From NCBI GenBank assembly GCA_008360975.2, contig CM039192.1, forward strand, positions 7,656,194-7,720,193: a stretch of 64,000 nucleotides of DNA, given 5' to 3'. Of the stretch, positions 38,176-50,905 are shown one piece after another. The first letter of the stretch is position 1. Every line of letters begins with the position of its first letter. Both the position numbers and the translations under genes were made by a program. The notes under the pieces were generated by a model. That model saw only the letters and a program-made list of their open reading frames with translations, was not told where the DNA came from and ran no database searches. The stretch is from Lichenostomus cassidix. Taxonomy: Eukaryota; Chordata; Aves; Passeriformes; Meliphagidae.

Positions 38176-38600
38176 GTCCCGGTGCTGGGAGCTGGCCTTG
38201 GGGAGCATCCACATGGGATGCGTTGGGTTCATCTCCGGTGTGGTGGCCCGGGTTGCTGGTCCCGGTGTTGCGTGCAGATCCCAGGGGTGGGTGAAGGTCC
38301 CGGGGCTGGGAGCATCCACCCGGGGTGGAGTGGGTGCTGAACAGCCCCGGGAGGATGTGCTGTTCCCTATCCGGGGTGCAGGTCCGGGTTCTAGGTTCTG
38401 GTCCCGGTGCTGGGCGCTGGCTGCCGGGAGCATCCACCCGGGTTGAACTGGGTTCAGACCCAGGACGTTGCGCTGGTCCGGTTCATGCTGGCCGGGCCCT
38501 GCGGTGCTGTCCCCAGGGAGGATGTGCTGGCCCCAGCCGCGGGGTGCAGCTCCAGGGTGCTGCCCGGGGAGGATGAGCTCGCCTCGGGGAGGATGCTGGC
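38176..38600 (+). repeat. Longer-unit imperfect tandem repeat
   Basis: GGTCCCGG-GCTGGG ... GGGAGCATCCACCCGGG blocks recur starting near 38,176, 38,298 and 38,400, so the spacing is about 100-120 bp. GGGAGGATGTGCTG-type blocks recur near 38,349, 38,516 and 38,565. It lies at the start of ST3GAL2 intron 1 and is separate in unit type from the array at 37,375-37,790. The unit is degenerate, so copy number is uncertain. Confidence 0.7.
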
Positions 38601-39605
38601 CCTAGTAGGGGTGTCGGGGCTGGGGCTGGTGGGGCTGCTCCCCTCCCGCCGTGTGCCCTGGGGTGTTGAGGGCAGAGCCGGGGGACCAGGGTGGGAGGGC
38701 TGGCTGTGTGTGGCCCCAGTCCCCAGCAGTGCCAGTGTGCGTTTAAGGTCCCTCAGCAGCAGTGTGACACATGGCTGCCTGACACACGGCATCCATTGCA
38801 TGGGTAGAGGCAGCCAGGATTTCACAAACAGCCTGAGCGTCCCTGGGGACAGGGTAGAAAACTGTGTCACCGAGCAGGGGATGTCCCTTGCCTGCTTCTG
38901 TGTGTGGGGTGGGGGGGCACTATCACAGGCATTGGTGTGAGGTCTGATCTGTGTGTCTGTCTCAGTGTTTCAGGGAGTTTCCCTGGCTGAAGCACGGCTG
39001 CCAGAGTGGGATTGATGCTGGAGACTATATTTCAGGGCCTGGCAATTCAAGGGGTCCCCATATGCACAGGAGGCTCATGTGCTATTAACACAGGAGGAGG
39101 GCAAGGTTTTGCTCGGGCTCCAGCTGCAGAGTCAGAACACTTATCCCAAAGTTCCCAAATATTTCCCTAGAGTGACAGCTTCCCATCCCAGCAGGAAAAT
39201 ACTGGGGGGAGGATGGCACTTGGGCAGTGTGCAAGCTCAGACTGGAGGAAGGGCCACATCCCTGCCTGCTGACAGCAATCATAAAACATGGCTAGGGGGA
39301 ACCAAATCACACCAAACCCCAAAACTTGCTGAGCCTCCCTCCAGGAAGGCGTGTGGGCTTCGAGCTGGTGAAGGCAGTTTTGCCCTGCATTACCTCAGTC
39401 TCTTCTTTTTCCATCCCTGAGCAGCCTCCCCGGCCACATCGTGGCCAAGGCGGTAAGCGCCAACGGGAAGTTCCTCAACGCTTTGGGCTCGGTTTTCCTT
39501 TCTTCCTCTTTCTTCCCCTTCTATCGGAAGCAAAGGTCGCGGCAGCGGGGAGGGTTGGGCTGGGGGGTGCCTTGCCCGCCGCCCCCCCCCGGCGCGCGCG
39601 TGCCC

Positions 39606-39645
39606 GTCTGTCTGTCCGTCTGTCTGTCCGTCTGTCTGTCTGTCC
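39606..39645. repeat. (GTCT)n microsatellite
   Basis: About ten tetramers of GTCT/GTCC lie inside a CpG-rich patch of ST3GAL2 intron 1, directly after a GC-rich GGCGCGCGCG-type tract. It is a simple repeat, likely polymorphic. Confidence 0.9.
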
Positions 39646-42600
39646 CCATCTGGCAGCCACAGCGGCCCCGCTGCTGGTTGTGTGCGGCAGCTGCCTGTCA
39701 AAAGCGTTTCCCTCTCCTCCGAGGAGCTCATGGCGGTTCTTGGGAACGGCGAGGCGCGCTCCGCTCACCGCCCACGCCTCGCCGGCGCCGGAGGCAGGCA
39801 GGGAGAGCAGGCGGGGAGAGCCCCGGCAGCCGCATGCTGCGGGAACGCTTGAGTTTTCGTGCCCAAACAAGCTCCAAACTGCCGCTTTTTGGGGAAAGGC
39901 TCCGGTGGCACCGAGGGCTCGGTGGTTTTGCTGCGGGCTCTCGGCACGCCGGATGCCGCCCGGTTTGGCACGCCGAGGTCCCGGCAGCTCGGTGGCTTTC
40001 ATCTCCTCCCGTTGTATTTAATTTTTGCACGATTGCAAGCTGCTAACTGCTTTCCAGTGGCTTGGCCGGCTTCTGTGCTTCTTCATGAGCCGGGATTTAT
40101 GTGAGCCTGCCTGACCCCGCGGGCTTGGGGTGTGATGGGAGAGGCTGAGAACCTCCTCTCTCTGCCCTGCTGGGCTCTGCACCGGGCTCCAGGGCATCAC
40201 TTGGTGTAATGTCGCCCTTTGCCATCGGCATCTTCCTAAAGCTTTTTTTAGAAAGTGCAAGTGATTTGGTTCCCAGCTCCAAGGCAAAGTTCCCAAAGAT
40301 ACCCCCCACCACTGCACGTGGTGAATGTATTAAAAAATATTTTTTATATATATATATGCATGTGTGATACATGCTTTTTTTTCTCATGGGATGGATAGCT
40401 CAGTGTTTGAGCTCTAAATAACACCCTCAACAGTTGCTCTTGGGAAACCAGAACAAGCTGCTGTCACTTTGCTCTGGGTGCCACTGTGTCCCCAGCAAAG
40501 GACTTTTGATCTGCAGCAGTAATTGGGCTAATTAGGAAGCTGCAAATGCTCCCTCTTCTCCCCAGGTGTCTGAGCAGAGCCCCAGCTAGCAGAGAGAAGT
40601 CAGGGGCCCTCGCCAGTGGAACTGCTCTAGTTCTACATTTTATGGGAGTTCTTGGCTGTAACTGGGCTGTGCTGGGATTGATGCCCTCCGGCCTGGGGAG
40701 CCTTTCGTAACTTCCCTGCAATGAAATCTCATAGGTGTAATTTCCCTAACGAGTTCAATGTCCTCTCAGTGCTGCCTGCAGGCAGATAAAACCTGGGCGG
40801 CTTTACAGGGCCACCCACAGTGTGCACCAAGTGTGCAGTTCTCAGCTTGGGTTGTGCCCCAGGGGAGAGAGGGCTGCTGTGGGTACAGCACCCATCAACC
40901 AGCCCTCAAAAGCCAAAAGTTTCCACCACCTTCGATCCTTGGTGCTGATGAGACCCAGGGAGGAAGACAGGAAAGTGCAGGGGGGCCCCGTGTCGCTGCT
41001 CTCCTTCCCTGGGCAGAGGGCCACAACCAGCAGTGGTGGTGACGCCTCCGGGTTAACATCTGCCTGTCCCGCACTCCTGCACATATTTTCCTGGTGAGGC
41101 ATCAGGCATGAAGCTAACGGGTCCAGGCTGGTAAAACCAGTGGCAGTGGTGGAGGGGAAATGGTTCCTTCCCAGCCAGCGGGGAGGTTCAGGGTGTTGCT
41201 GGCAGCTCACCGGATGCTGGTGGTGAAAGAAGAGCAGGGGCCCTGCCCTTCCTCGGGAGGATGTCTGCCTGCGGTGTGGCAACGTCTTCACAGGCAGCTG
41301 AGGCTGCAGGGAGACTGCTTCAGGGCTGTCTGTGGGATGCAGCCCTGCTGCAGGCAGGAAAGGGGACAGGGACCAGGCAGACCCTGCTGACCCCAGCCTG
41401 TGGCTGTCAGAGGATGAGATGGAAATGTGGCCAACAGTGGGGGGCTGGCTCCCCATGGGGCCAGATGGCTTTGAATTGGGGCAAGGATGGGAGAGGGGAG
41501 CAAGCAGTGGTGGGTGGCAAGCCCCAGACTCTGCCTCCTCTGTTCTGCTGGGTTGGTTGGCACCCCCACCTGCTAGCCATCCCCAGACCTGGCTGCTTGG
41601 TGGCACTCAGCTTGGTGACACCTGGTGTGGTGGTGTGTGACCCGGGGGTTCGGTGGTACTCAGCTGAGTGGTACCTCAGCTGGTGGTACTTGAGCTGGTG
41701 CAGACTGAGGCAGTTGGTGCAGTCTGGGGGTTCTGGGGTGAGTGCTTGGGGTGCAAGGCAGCTGGGCTGGCTCTGCCCCTCAGTTCCACAGGCATTCAGG
41801 ATTGGGGGGAGAATCCCACTCCCCTCCCTGCCTGTCCTGTCTCAAGGAGGGAGCTGCTGCTCCTGGCACAGGGAGCTGAGCATGGCAAGGCCATGCTGTG
41901 AGCACAGCCTTGGGCTTATCAACACTCCTGGAGTGCAGGGATCAGAGTCCCCTCTTCCCTGCAGCAGCCTGGGGAGAGACAGAGGGGCTGGCAGAGAATG
42001 GGGGAAGCAGCACTGGTGAATGGCCAAGCTGTGTCTTTTCTCAGGGACAGGGACATCAGCCATACAGCCACACACACGCATGGCTGGCTGATCCCAATGG
42101 GTCTGTGAGTGTGAGCTGCAGAGATGGGCATCTGCCTTGGCTGCTTCTGCCAGTGTGAGTTTTGGGGGGAGAGTGCCCACCCAGCATCGCGCCATCAGGC
42201 AGCACAGGGCGTTTGGGCTGGAGCAGTTCCTTGGGGGTCCCACTGTGGTTGAGCCGAGGGGCTTGGGATGCTGCTGGACCAGTCCCTGCAGGCCCATCCA
42301 CCAGCAAGGGTGGGAGCATTCCATTCTGTTTTCCCACCCGTGGCGCTTCCCTGCACCCCCAAATTCCATAGGAAATGGCCTCAGCGTGGCTGGCTCCATC
42401 CCAACTCTGCACTGGGGATTTGGCCTCTGCACTCTTTCCTGGCTCTATCCCAGCACTGAGGGATGAGCCCGAAATAACCCCTCTGGAGGCCAGACACAAG
42501 GAAAGGCTGGAATTGCTGCTGTTGGCAGCCAGGGGTACAAGTAGGGTTTAAAACATGGGAAACACAATTAACTTGGCTCCATTAGCTGATTGAGCTGGCT

Positions 42601-45600
42601 GATAAGAGTATGATTAATTAAAAGGATGAAGAATAAGTTACCAGGTTGTCGCTGCTGTCAGGACGTGGCGATGACTTAACGCATGAAATTGCCTTCTTAA
42701 TACCTGGTGCTTGCCTACTGCTGGCCATCAGTCCTTCAGGGCATCACCCCATGGCAGGGAGAAACATCCTTGTGCCAACACTGGGTCTGCTCCCTGCTCC
42801 CTCTCCCATCCAGCTTCCAGTGGGGAAAAAAATTCAAGCAGAAAATATAATCACTCTGGATGGGTGAAGCAGGAAAGGACCTCCGTAATTAGGTGCACTT
42901 TTCTCGCCAAGTCTTGGCTTGGCTTTGGAAGGCCAGTGATGCAGAGGGACAGGGTATCGTCCCCTCCTGTGCTGCCCCCGGCAGATTCCCGCTTGCTGTT
43001 CCAAGCTAACGCGAGCTGACGGCCCCGCGGAGGCGAGCGGCTCCTTGGCACTCTGCCCGGGGCTGCAACCTCCGGCAGCGCTTGGGCCATGGGCAAAAGG
43101 AAATTTGAACAGTTTTATGAATTTTTGTAGTAATCCAGCTCGCTGAAGTTGAGCCTGAAACAAGGAGAGGTCACCACTCGGTGCTTCTGCCTGGCTTTGA
43201 AGGAGGTGGGAGAAGACTCAACTCACATCCACTCCTTCCCTGTCAAAAAAACCAAACTGTAATTCTCAGGTTTTCCACCCATGACAGAGATGCCAGTGCA
43301 GTCCAAAGGGTCCCTGTGTGGTTCCCCCTCCTCTGCCTGCAAGAGCTATGCATTGCTCTAGCACTCAACGGTCCACTGGTGATGTCCCTGCAAAGGGGTC
43401 ATGGGATGAGTAGCACCTGGTCACCCAGGGTTGCATTTCCCAAAGATTACTGGGGGAATTTTCAGCCCAATCATCTCTGGGAAGAGCAGCAGGCAGTGCA
43501 GACAGTGCTGCCACTGCTGCTCCACTCCTTTTCTCTCCCTGCCCCAAACAGGGTGACACCCCATCTCCCAGTGATGGCTCCTTCCTTTGCCCACCCTCCC
43601 ATTTACTGGCACAGAAATTGGTGCCAACAACCTCAGGATATCTCAGAAATGAGCAAACAAAGCCATACAGACCTGAAGATGCCGAGTGGGGATGTACTTG
43701 ATGGCGTTTTGTCTGACAGGCATCCTCCAGGCCCTGGGGCTGTCGGTCACATCGCTCCAGCACTCATCCTGAAATGAAAGATTATATGATTGGAAAAAAC
43801 CATCCACCTGTAAAAGCAGCAGAGCAATTTGCCAGGACCTTTTAATAGCCTCGCTTCATTATCTTCTGCAATCAAAGAGAAACTTGTGTTTAATGAGTAC
43901 ATGGTCCTCAGGAGGCAATTTAGGATCCTAGGGATGAATTTGGGAAGGGAAGGGTATTTAGTGGCATCATTGAGTGGCCAAGCTTGCTCACCACAGGAGA
44001 AATCCTGAAATCCCTTGTTATTTTAAGAAAGGCACATCAAAATCTGGTGCAAAAAGCTCCTGCAAGTGGGGTTTTATTTGTGGAGGAGGGTTGGATTAGG
44101 ATTGGGCAGGGAGGGCATGGATATTGTCGGGGTATGTTTGTATGTGTGGGCGCCCTGTCCCTGCTGGGGGCTGTAAGGACCAGTGCAGATGGAAATAGCT
44201 GCTAGCTCCTGCTAGGAAAATGATGACTCAAACCAGCCGCTGGGATTTAAGGCTTCTTTCACCGCGCATGAGCTGGGCTGGAGGGGGGTTGTCCCCCCGC
44301 TGTGGTCGGGGGCAGCTCCAGGAGGCCCCAGGATGGGGGCTGGACAAAATGTGCTCCAGATGGTGTCAGGGCTGGGATGCATCAGACAGGATCAGGCTGG
44401 GCTGGGGAGCCGGAAAGGGATTTTCCCCCTTTCACCAGGAACAAAAATAACACAAGCACGTGATAGCTCATTTCCTTTAGCCTTTAAAAAACCCCGTGGG
44501 ATGGTGAGCAGCAGGAGCAGGGGAAGGGGATCAGCCCATCCTGCTTGGTGGCCCTGTCATATCACAGCTGAAAAAAGCCCCAAAATTGCCTTTTACCTCC
44601 GAATCTTTCCAGCGTTTTGCATCTGGAGGGGAGGGGGGGAGTGTTAGAGTTTTTTACTGGCTTTATCCCAAATTCCCCTAAATGCAAACCCTCTGTTTAA
44701 CAACCACTCTGCTTTTTCCACTGGCAGCAGCCCAAGGAACTGGTTGCAGTCACTGCTGGCCATGTGTGTGCCACTAGGCATGTTAAAATTCCCCACCAGA
44801 ATCCAGGAAAACACTTGAACTGGGATGTGCCTTCGGTTTTTGGCTCTTTCCTTTAAAGACTGTCCCCACTTGAACAAATATTTGACAGGGGGTTAATGAT
44901 TTGAGTAGGAGCCATCCATGCCTGGCAGTGCAATGAACTTTGGGGTCTGTGATCTCCTCCCATCCCAACAAGGAGGTTTTTGGGGGCTTAGCAGTCTGTT
45001 CCTGGAAAGCAAGCCAGCGTCTTCCAGAGATGTTTTTTTCCTAGGAAAGAGGCATCCTGGTGCTTGCCAGCTTCTAATTAGTGCTGCCGGCCTCGGCGCT
45101 CGCCTAATTGGGGCCAAGGCTGAGCCGTGCAGGTGATGTCTCTGCAGGGTTTGGCCTTGGGGCAGGGTCGCCCCTCCCCAAAAAGGCCTGGAGGGGAGGT
45201 CATGTCTCCAACCCCCTGGGATTCTGGATCCTGCCCCAGCTCAGTGACTGGGTTAAAAGGGGATTTTTCAACGTTTTTTTTTTAATTTAGCCAAGGAGCG
45301 CGGTTCGGCTTTGCCACTCCCCCGGCTCGGGGGGCTTGGCCGCTCCTCCCGTCCCTCCCCGGGCGCAGGCGCCAGCACCTCTGCCCTGGCTATTTTTACC
45401 CACCAGGATCACGAGCGAACGAGTGACCTTCCCGCTGCCACTCGGGGCGGGGGGGTCACAGTCGCCAGCGTCCATCCCCAGCGTGCCCGTCAGGCTGCGG
45501 AGCGGCTGCTTCCCGGCTGTCTCGGCGGCGAAGAGGGTTTTGGAGGGGCTGCTTATAGCTTGATAGAGAAGGAGAATTGAGCCTGCAGAAAGGAGCCGCT

Positions 45601-45919
45601 TGTTTGGCTCGGGAGGCGAGTTCATGGCTGAGCCTTTGTCTGGCAGAGACAGGGAGGGCACAGTCCGGGAGTTGCCGGGAGTTCCCCAGGCATGGATAGC
45701 GATGCCGGCATCTCAGCTCCCTCCGCACACTGCGCCTGCTTTTCCCCTTTGGGGATGGCTCGTGCCTTGCAGCCCCGTGCCTGGGACGAGCTGGGAGGCA
45801 TTTTGGGGCGTTGAGCGGGGAATAAACTCCTCAGCGCCCAGCATCCTTCTCCTGCTCGGCGCAGCCCCGCAGTCTGTATCGCCACCCCTTGACCCGCCGT
45901 CCCCTCCTTCCCGCTCCAG

Positions 45920-46195
45920 GCCGGTGTGGTGTTCGTGGTGGCCGTGCTCCCGAGCCAGCGGCTGAGGGCAGCGTGCCAGCGGATCAGCTAAACCCCGGGG
46001 ATGATGAGCACCGTCGCAGCTGAGCGGCAGCCGGGACCGGGACCTGGAGGAGCCGCCGGGGCGCGGTGCCGCGGCTGAGGCCGGTGCGCCGAGCTGTGCC
46101 GGACATCTCAGCAGATGCTCCCTGCCTGGCACGTGGAGCCACCGGGGGCCCTCGCCGCGGCTGGACAACGCGGATGGAAAGCTGCAGCCCAGCAG
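45920..46195 (+). other. ST3GAL2: Probable ST3GAL2 5' UTR exon with upstream ORF
   Basis: This segment is bounded by a strong acceptor (pyrimidine tract, CTCCAG, exon start 45,920) and donor (CAGCAG then GTAGGA, exon end 46,195), just before the coding exon whose acceptor ends at 46,284. It contains an upstream ORF, ATG at 46,001 to TGA at 46,078 (25 codons), and further ATGs, so translation of the main frame may be restrained. The exon is predicted from splice signals only. Confidence 0.6.
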
Positions 46196-46377
46196 GTAGG
46201 AGCCCGGTGCGGTGGGTCTTGGGAGGCTCTACATCGCCCTCCCCACACCGCCACCGCAGGGAGTTAGAGCTTTCGTTCCTGCAGGGAGCCTCGCTGGCCG
46301 GCTGACGCCCTCCCGCGCCCTATGCCCGCGCCCTGTGCCGGAGCGGGCGCCGTCCCCGGCTCAGCCACCCGCCGACC

Positions 46378-48340
46378 ATGAAGTGCTCGTTGCGCTTCTG
46401 CTTCCTCTCGACCGCCTTCCTTCTCGTCTTCGTCATGTCCCTCCTCTTCACCTACTCCCACCACAGCATCGCCTACCTGGACCCCGGTGGGCTGGGCGGC
46501 ATCCACCGGGTGAAGCTGGTGCCCGGCTATGCCGGGATGCAGCGGCTCAGCAAAGCGGGGCCATACCCCCGGGGCTGCTCCTGCCGCCGCTGCCCGGCCG
46601 AGGAGCCCGGGGCCACCGACTGGTTTGACGGGCGCTATGATGGCACCGTGTCCCCAGTGTGGACCAAGGAGAACATGGACCTACCGCCCGACGTCCAGAG
46701 GTGGTGGATGGTGAGCGCAGGGATGGGAATGCCGTGATGTGCACGGGGGGGCACAGATTTCTCCTCCACCATCCAGGAGGGAGCTGATTCCCCCCTGCCC
46801 TCCTTCCCTCCTTGCAGATGCTGCAGCCCCAGTTCAAGTCCCACAACACCCATGAGGTCCTGAGCAAGCTCTTCCAGATCGTGCCGGGTGAAGATCCCTA
46901 CCGCTCCCGTGATCCGCGCCGCTGCCGCCGCTGCGCCGTGGTTGGCAACTCAGGCAACCTGCGCGGCTCTGGTTATGGGCCAGAGATCGATGGGCACGAC
47001 TTTGTGATGCGGTGAGGGCCAGAGAGCACTGCCAGGGACCTGCCTGCCCGGGCAGCACAGAGACATGGGGTGATGCTGGCACCACTGGGTACTGGGATGA
47101 GTGGGAGTGAGTCCAGCACTGCCACCTCCCCTGGGTGGGAGAGTGCTGCTTGGCAGCATTCAACAGCTCATGGGGGACACCCGTGTCATCTACAAGGCAC
47201 AGGGGTTTGGGAGGGTGGTGTTATCCTCCCTACTCTCTCCCCAGGATGAACCAGGCACCCACGGTGGGCTTTGAGGGCGATGTGGGTGGTCGGACCACAC
47301 ACCACTTCATGTACCCCGAGAGTGCCAAGAACCTGCCCGCCAATGTCAGCTTCGTGCTCGTGCCCTTCAAAACCCTGGACCTGCTCTGGATTGCCAGTGC
47401 CCTGTCCACTGGCCAGATCAGGTTGTAAGTACCTGGTGGGCACCAGGCTGGTGACTCACCTAGCTTGAGGACAGCTCCACTGGGAACAATTCCTCCCTCC
47501 CACAGTACCCCTTGGCAACTCAGGCTGGAGTTGGGGGCATGGAACCCCCAAGAGCTCACCTGCGTCTCCTTTCTTTTCCCAGCACATATGCACCTGTGAA
47601 GCCTTTTCTGCGTGTGGACAAAGAAAAGGTACATGGGGCTCATCCCTACCACTGCCATGAGCACCTGTGTGGCCATGGCCCCTGTCATCCCATCATCCCC
47701 CAGGGTTCCCAGGGCACTGATGCTAAAGGCTTGGGCTCCTGTGCTAACCCCAGTCTGTCCTCCCAGGTGCAGATCTACAATCCTGCCTTCTTCAAGTACA
47801 TCCACGACCGCTGGACGGAGCACCACGGGCGCTACCCCTCCACTGGCATGCTGGTGCTCTTCTTTGCCCTCCACGTCTGCGATGAGGTAGGTGATGACTT
47901 CTTCAGCTCCTGGCTAGAATAGAAGAGGTTTGCTGGAATCCTGAACCCTTAAAGTTTAAGGAAGGAGGTAGATTCTTTGGGTCAAACTGCAGCAGTCGCT
48001 TTGGTTGCCTGACACCATGGTGATGGGCACCCTTGAAGGGTGGGAAGGCTGTGCAGAGGGATGGGCACCTTCAAAAATTTTCCCAGCAGTGCTGGGGGTG
48101 CTGAGACAAGGGTGTCCCCAGCCTGGTGGGGGTGGTTCTGGCTCACTTTCTCACTTGCTATTGCAGGTGAACGTCTTTGGGTTTGGTGCTGACAGCCGGG
48201 GGAACTGGCACCACTACTGGGAGAACAACCGCTACGCCGGGGAGTTTAGGAAGACAGGGGTGCATGATGCCGACTTCGAGGCACACATCATCGACATGCT
48301 GGCCAAAACCAGCAAGATCGAGGTTTACCGGGGAAATTGA
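46378..48340 (+). CDS. ST3GAL2: ST3 beta-galactoside alpha-2,3-sialyltransferase 2
   Basis: This Golgi type II membrane enzyme moves sialic acid from CMP-Neu5Ac to O-3 of terminal galactose in Gal-beta1,3-GalNAc, on gangliosides (GM1 to GD1a) and O-glycans. Six exons (46,378-46,710; 46,818-47,011; 47,245-47,424; 47,583-47,628; 47,767-47,886; 48,167-48,340) give 348 residues (human 350). A short cytosolic MKCSLR is followed by one membrane anchor (about residues 7-27) and a stem. Sialylmotif L ([16 protein letters not shown], from about residue 150), motif S (about 274-298, [10 protein letters not shown]), motif III (HHYWENN, about 306-312) and motif VS (H324 to E329) are all intact. One NVS sequon lies in the [10 protein letters not shown] segment. 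All junctions keep phase. The close match to ST3GAL2 throughout argues against its paralogue ST3GAL1. Confidence 0.97.
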
Positions 48341-50905
48341 GGGCTGAGCCTCCAGCTCCCTGCTCCGCCAGGTCCTGCTGCCTGTGGAGGCAGAGGGTGA
48401 AGGTCTCCCTGGTGGCCTCGGGCGATGAGCGCCGGATGGGCAGCGCAGTTCCGCATTGCTGACAGAGCCACCCCAGTGGTGTTTGGTGCCTCCAGCAGCC
48501 AATCAGGTTCAGAGCTAAAGGAGACTTTTTGCTTTTTTTAATTATTATTATTATTAAGAAACCCAGCTGAGAAAGGATTTATAAACACAATCAGCGACCG
48601 ACCAGGCGGTGGGGGCGGCCGCCTTGCATCTCTCTACAGTCAAACCAAATGCTGCTCTTTTTAAAACAAGACAAACCCCCACCCCAAAGCCGTGTGACTT
48701 TGGGGAATCCCTCAAGCATCGTGCCCTGGCCGAGGGAGCTGAGGGAGCTGTGGCGGCTGCGCAGCCTCACCAGTGGAACCAGCTGCTTCTTTTTTCCTTT
48801 ATTTTGATATTTTTCTTTTACCCACCTGGGGCAGCTGATGGCATCGTTTCTCCAGGGAAGGCTCCTGGCACAGAGGCAGATCCCAGCGCATGGATCCATG
48901 GTGGGGAGCCAGAAGCTGCGGGAAGCCGGCGATCGCCAATGCTCTGCTGCAGGCTGGCAACTGCTGGCACAGCTATGCAGGGAGATTGAAGAGGAACCCC
49001 AACTTTGGGGCCCACCATCCCTGCTCTTCTACCTGAGGACTGGGGAAGGGTAGGACAGATTTCGGGAGTGACTCTACAGGAGGCAGCTTAGAAACCGACA
49101 GGAGCAGCAGCCTGGTCCCTCTGGCTGAGCTCTGCAAGCAGTTGTAGGATGCTCAAGGGGTTGTGGGATGCAGCAGGGTCAAGAACACAGGATTTCCTTT
49201 GCTTTCAGGCTGAGAAAAAACAGATCAGATTAGTGGGTGAGTGAACTGTGCTTTTGCTTTTGTGTTGCTCTAAACAGCTCTGGTGAGAAGCTGAAATCCC
49301 AAAGTCTTTGCTCCGTTTGCCAGGATGGCGTTTGGTTTACACCAGTCTGGTACAGCCAGTGCCCTCAGGGTCCCCAAGGCTTCCCAGGCTGGACTGGCAG
49401 CCTATGACATGGGATGGGGAGATGCTGAAGGAAACTGCCTCCCCAGAGGTGTCATTAAAACCACTTTGTTTGGGTCAGTCAGGTGGGTGGGGTTTTTTTT
49501 AGGAGATGCTGAAAAGCTCAAGAAAAAGGCAACCATGGAAAACGTCCCCTGGAGAGGGACCCTCCGCCTGCGCAGACGGAGCTGAGAGTGGAGCAGGGGC
49601 TGTGGGGCAGTGCCCATCTGGGGAAGCTCTGCCCATGCTGCCTGGTTGCAATAGTTAATTTGAGGAACAATCACTGTAGGGCTTTTTGGGCTTGGAGAAT
49701 TTTTTAACCCTTTTGTATCTGGCTTTTCTGTAGCAGCCTCTTACCTGTTTCTCCACTTTGGTTTGGTTGTTTTTCAGGGTTTTCTTCTGTTTATTTTTTT
49801 GAGGTTTCTCTGCAATTTTAAAACACGAGGGTGTGGGTTGGTCACCTGAAGCAGGTAACTCAGCAGCCCCTGGGCTGGGGAAATTCAGCTTTTCTGTCTG
49901 CAGGGATTTAAACTCCCAAGTTTCGTGGTGGGTTTTGGTCTGTAGAACTGGAGCTGCCCTGGTGCAGGCAGCCCCAAGCCTTGGGACACAGGCTGCTGCA
50001 AGCCCTGCTCTCTACCTTCCTGGGTGGTTTTTGTTGTTTTGTTTTTTACAGGGAAGAAAAATTAAAACCACAAAACCACGAGCAACAATGAGTGCCTTGA
50101 CCATCTCCCATGGGCAACGCCAGGCTGTGCCTGCGCTAGCAGCAGGGACGTGGCCGATGTATCTGGCAGTTGTACCCACTTCCTTCCTTGCACCAGGCTT
50201 GATCTTAGCTGGGAGGTGCTGCTGGGAGAGAGGGACACATCCAGGCCACCGTGCTGGTGGCTAGAAAGGCCAAATTCAGTGTGATGAGGCTGGACCAGCT
50301 CCTGTGCAGCTGAGCAGGGCCAGGCCTGACAATCACAGGGTAAGCAGAGATGCTGGTACTAAACCCAGGTACCAAACCCTCTGGCAGCACAGTGCTGGCA
50401 TCCAGTGACGGGTGCACTTGTGGCTCCTGGCTGCCCTGACGGTATATTTTTTTTTTTTTTTGGCTAACTTCCTTCCCCTACCCCCCTTTTTTCTGTTTTA
50501 ATTATTATTATATGATTATTTTTTATTTAAGCTGTCCCACTAGGACTCGCGACCACTCGTGTCTCCCTGGCAGGGCGGCCGCAGGCAGGCGCGTGCTGCA
50601 CGGCCAGCGCACCACTGTACTGTACATAGAGGAGATGTAGGCACAGGCTACGGGCAGGGGCAGGCAGGGAGGAGGTGCCCAGGCTGGCCCACCTGGCAGA
50701 GGTTGTCTGCATCACACAGTTCCTGATCTGAGCACCCATCGGCTCCTGCCCCACCGGCAGAGGGAGAGAGCAGTGCTCCGATCTAGGGCTAGGAGCAGGC
50801 AGGCAGCTCGGCCTGTAGCCTCTGTGTACATGGGTACTTCTGCACACAACTGTCTTAAACCAACTGGTTTTTTTAAAGTCAATAAAAATCATGCATCGAA
50901 TCTGC
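48341..50905 (+). other. ST3GAL2: ST3GAL2 3' UTR
   Basis: About 2.5 kb follows the TGA, up to just past the polyadenylation signal at 50,881. It includes an ATT-rich run (48,539-48,556), T-rich blocks near 49,730-49,800 and 50,447-50,535, and no open frame that I can recognise. Confidence 0.75.
50881..50886 (+). terminator. ST3GAL2 polyadenylation signal AATAAA
   Basis: A canonical AATAAA in the context GTCAATAAAAATCATGCATC, followed by T-rich/GT-rich sequence. It is the most convincing plus-strand signal after the ST3GAL2 stop and before the facing PDPR end. Confidence 0.8.

Larger units (their letters stand above)
38035..45919 (+). other. ST3GAL2 intron 1 (inferred), no protein gene seen
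   Basis: A 7.9-kb stretch lies between the two inferred 5' UTR exons. Long open frames occur (for example at 40,842-41,606 on minus and 41,261-42,019 on plus), but they overlap on opposite strands in G+C-rich DNA and resemble no family. I treat them as chance. Two further CpG-rich patches (39,420-40,010 and 45,290-45,900) could be alternative promoters. AT-rich islets with homeodomain-type sites occur at 40,520-40,534 and 42,600-42,622. Confidence 0.6.

Noticed and set aside
40842..42019. Open frames of about 250 codons on both strands in ST3GAL2 intron 1
   Set aside because: They overlap on opposite strands, have no splice or start context, show no recognisable domain and sit in G+C-rich intron.
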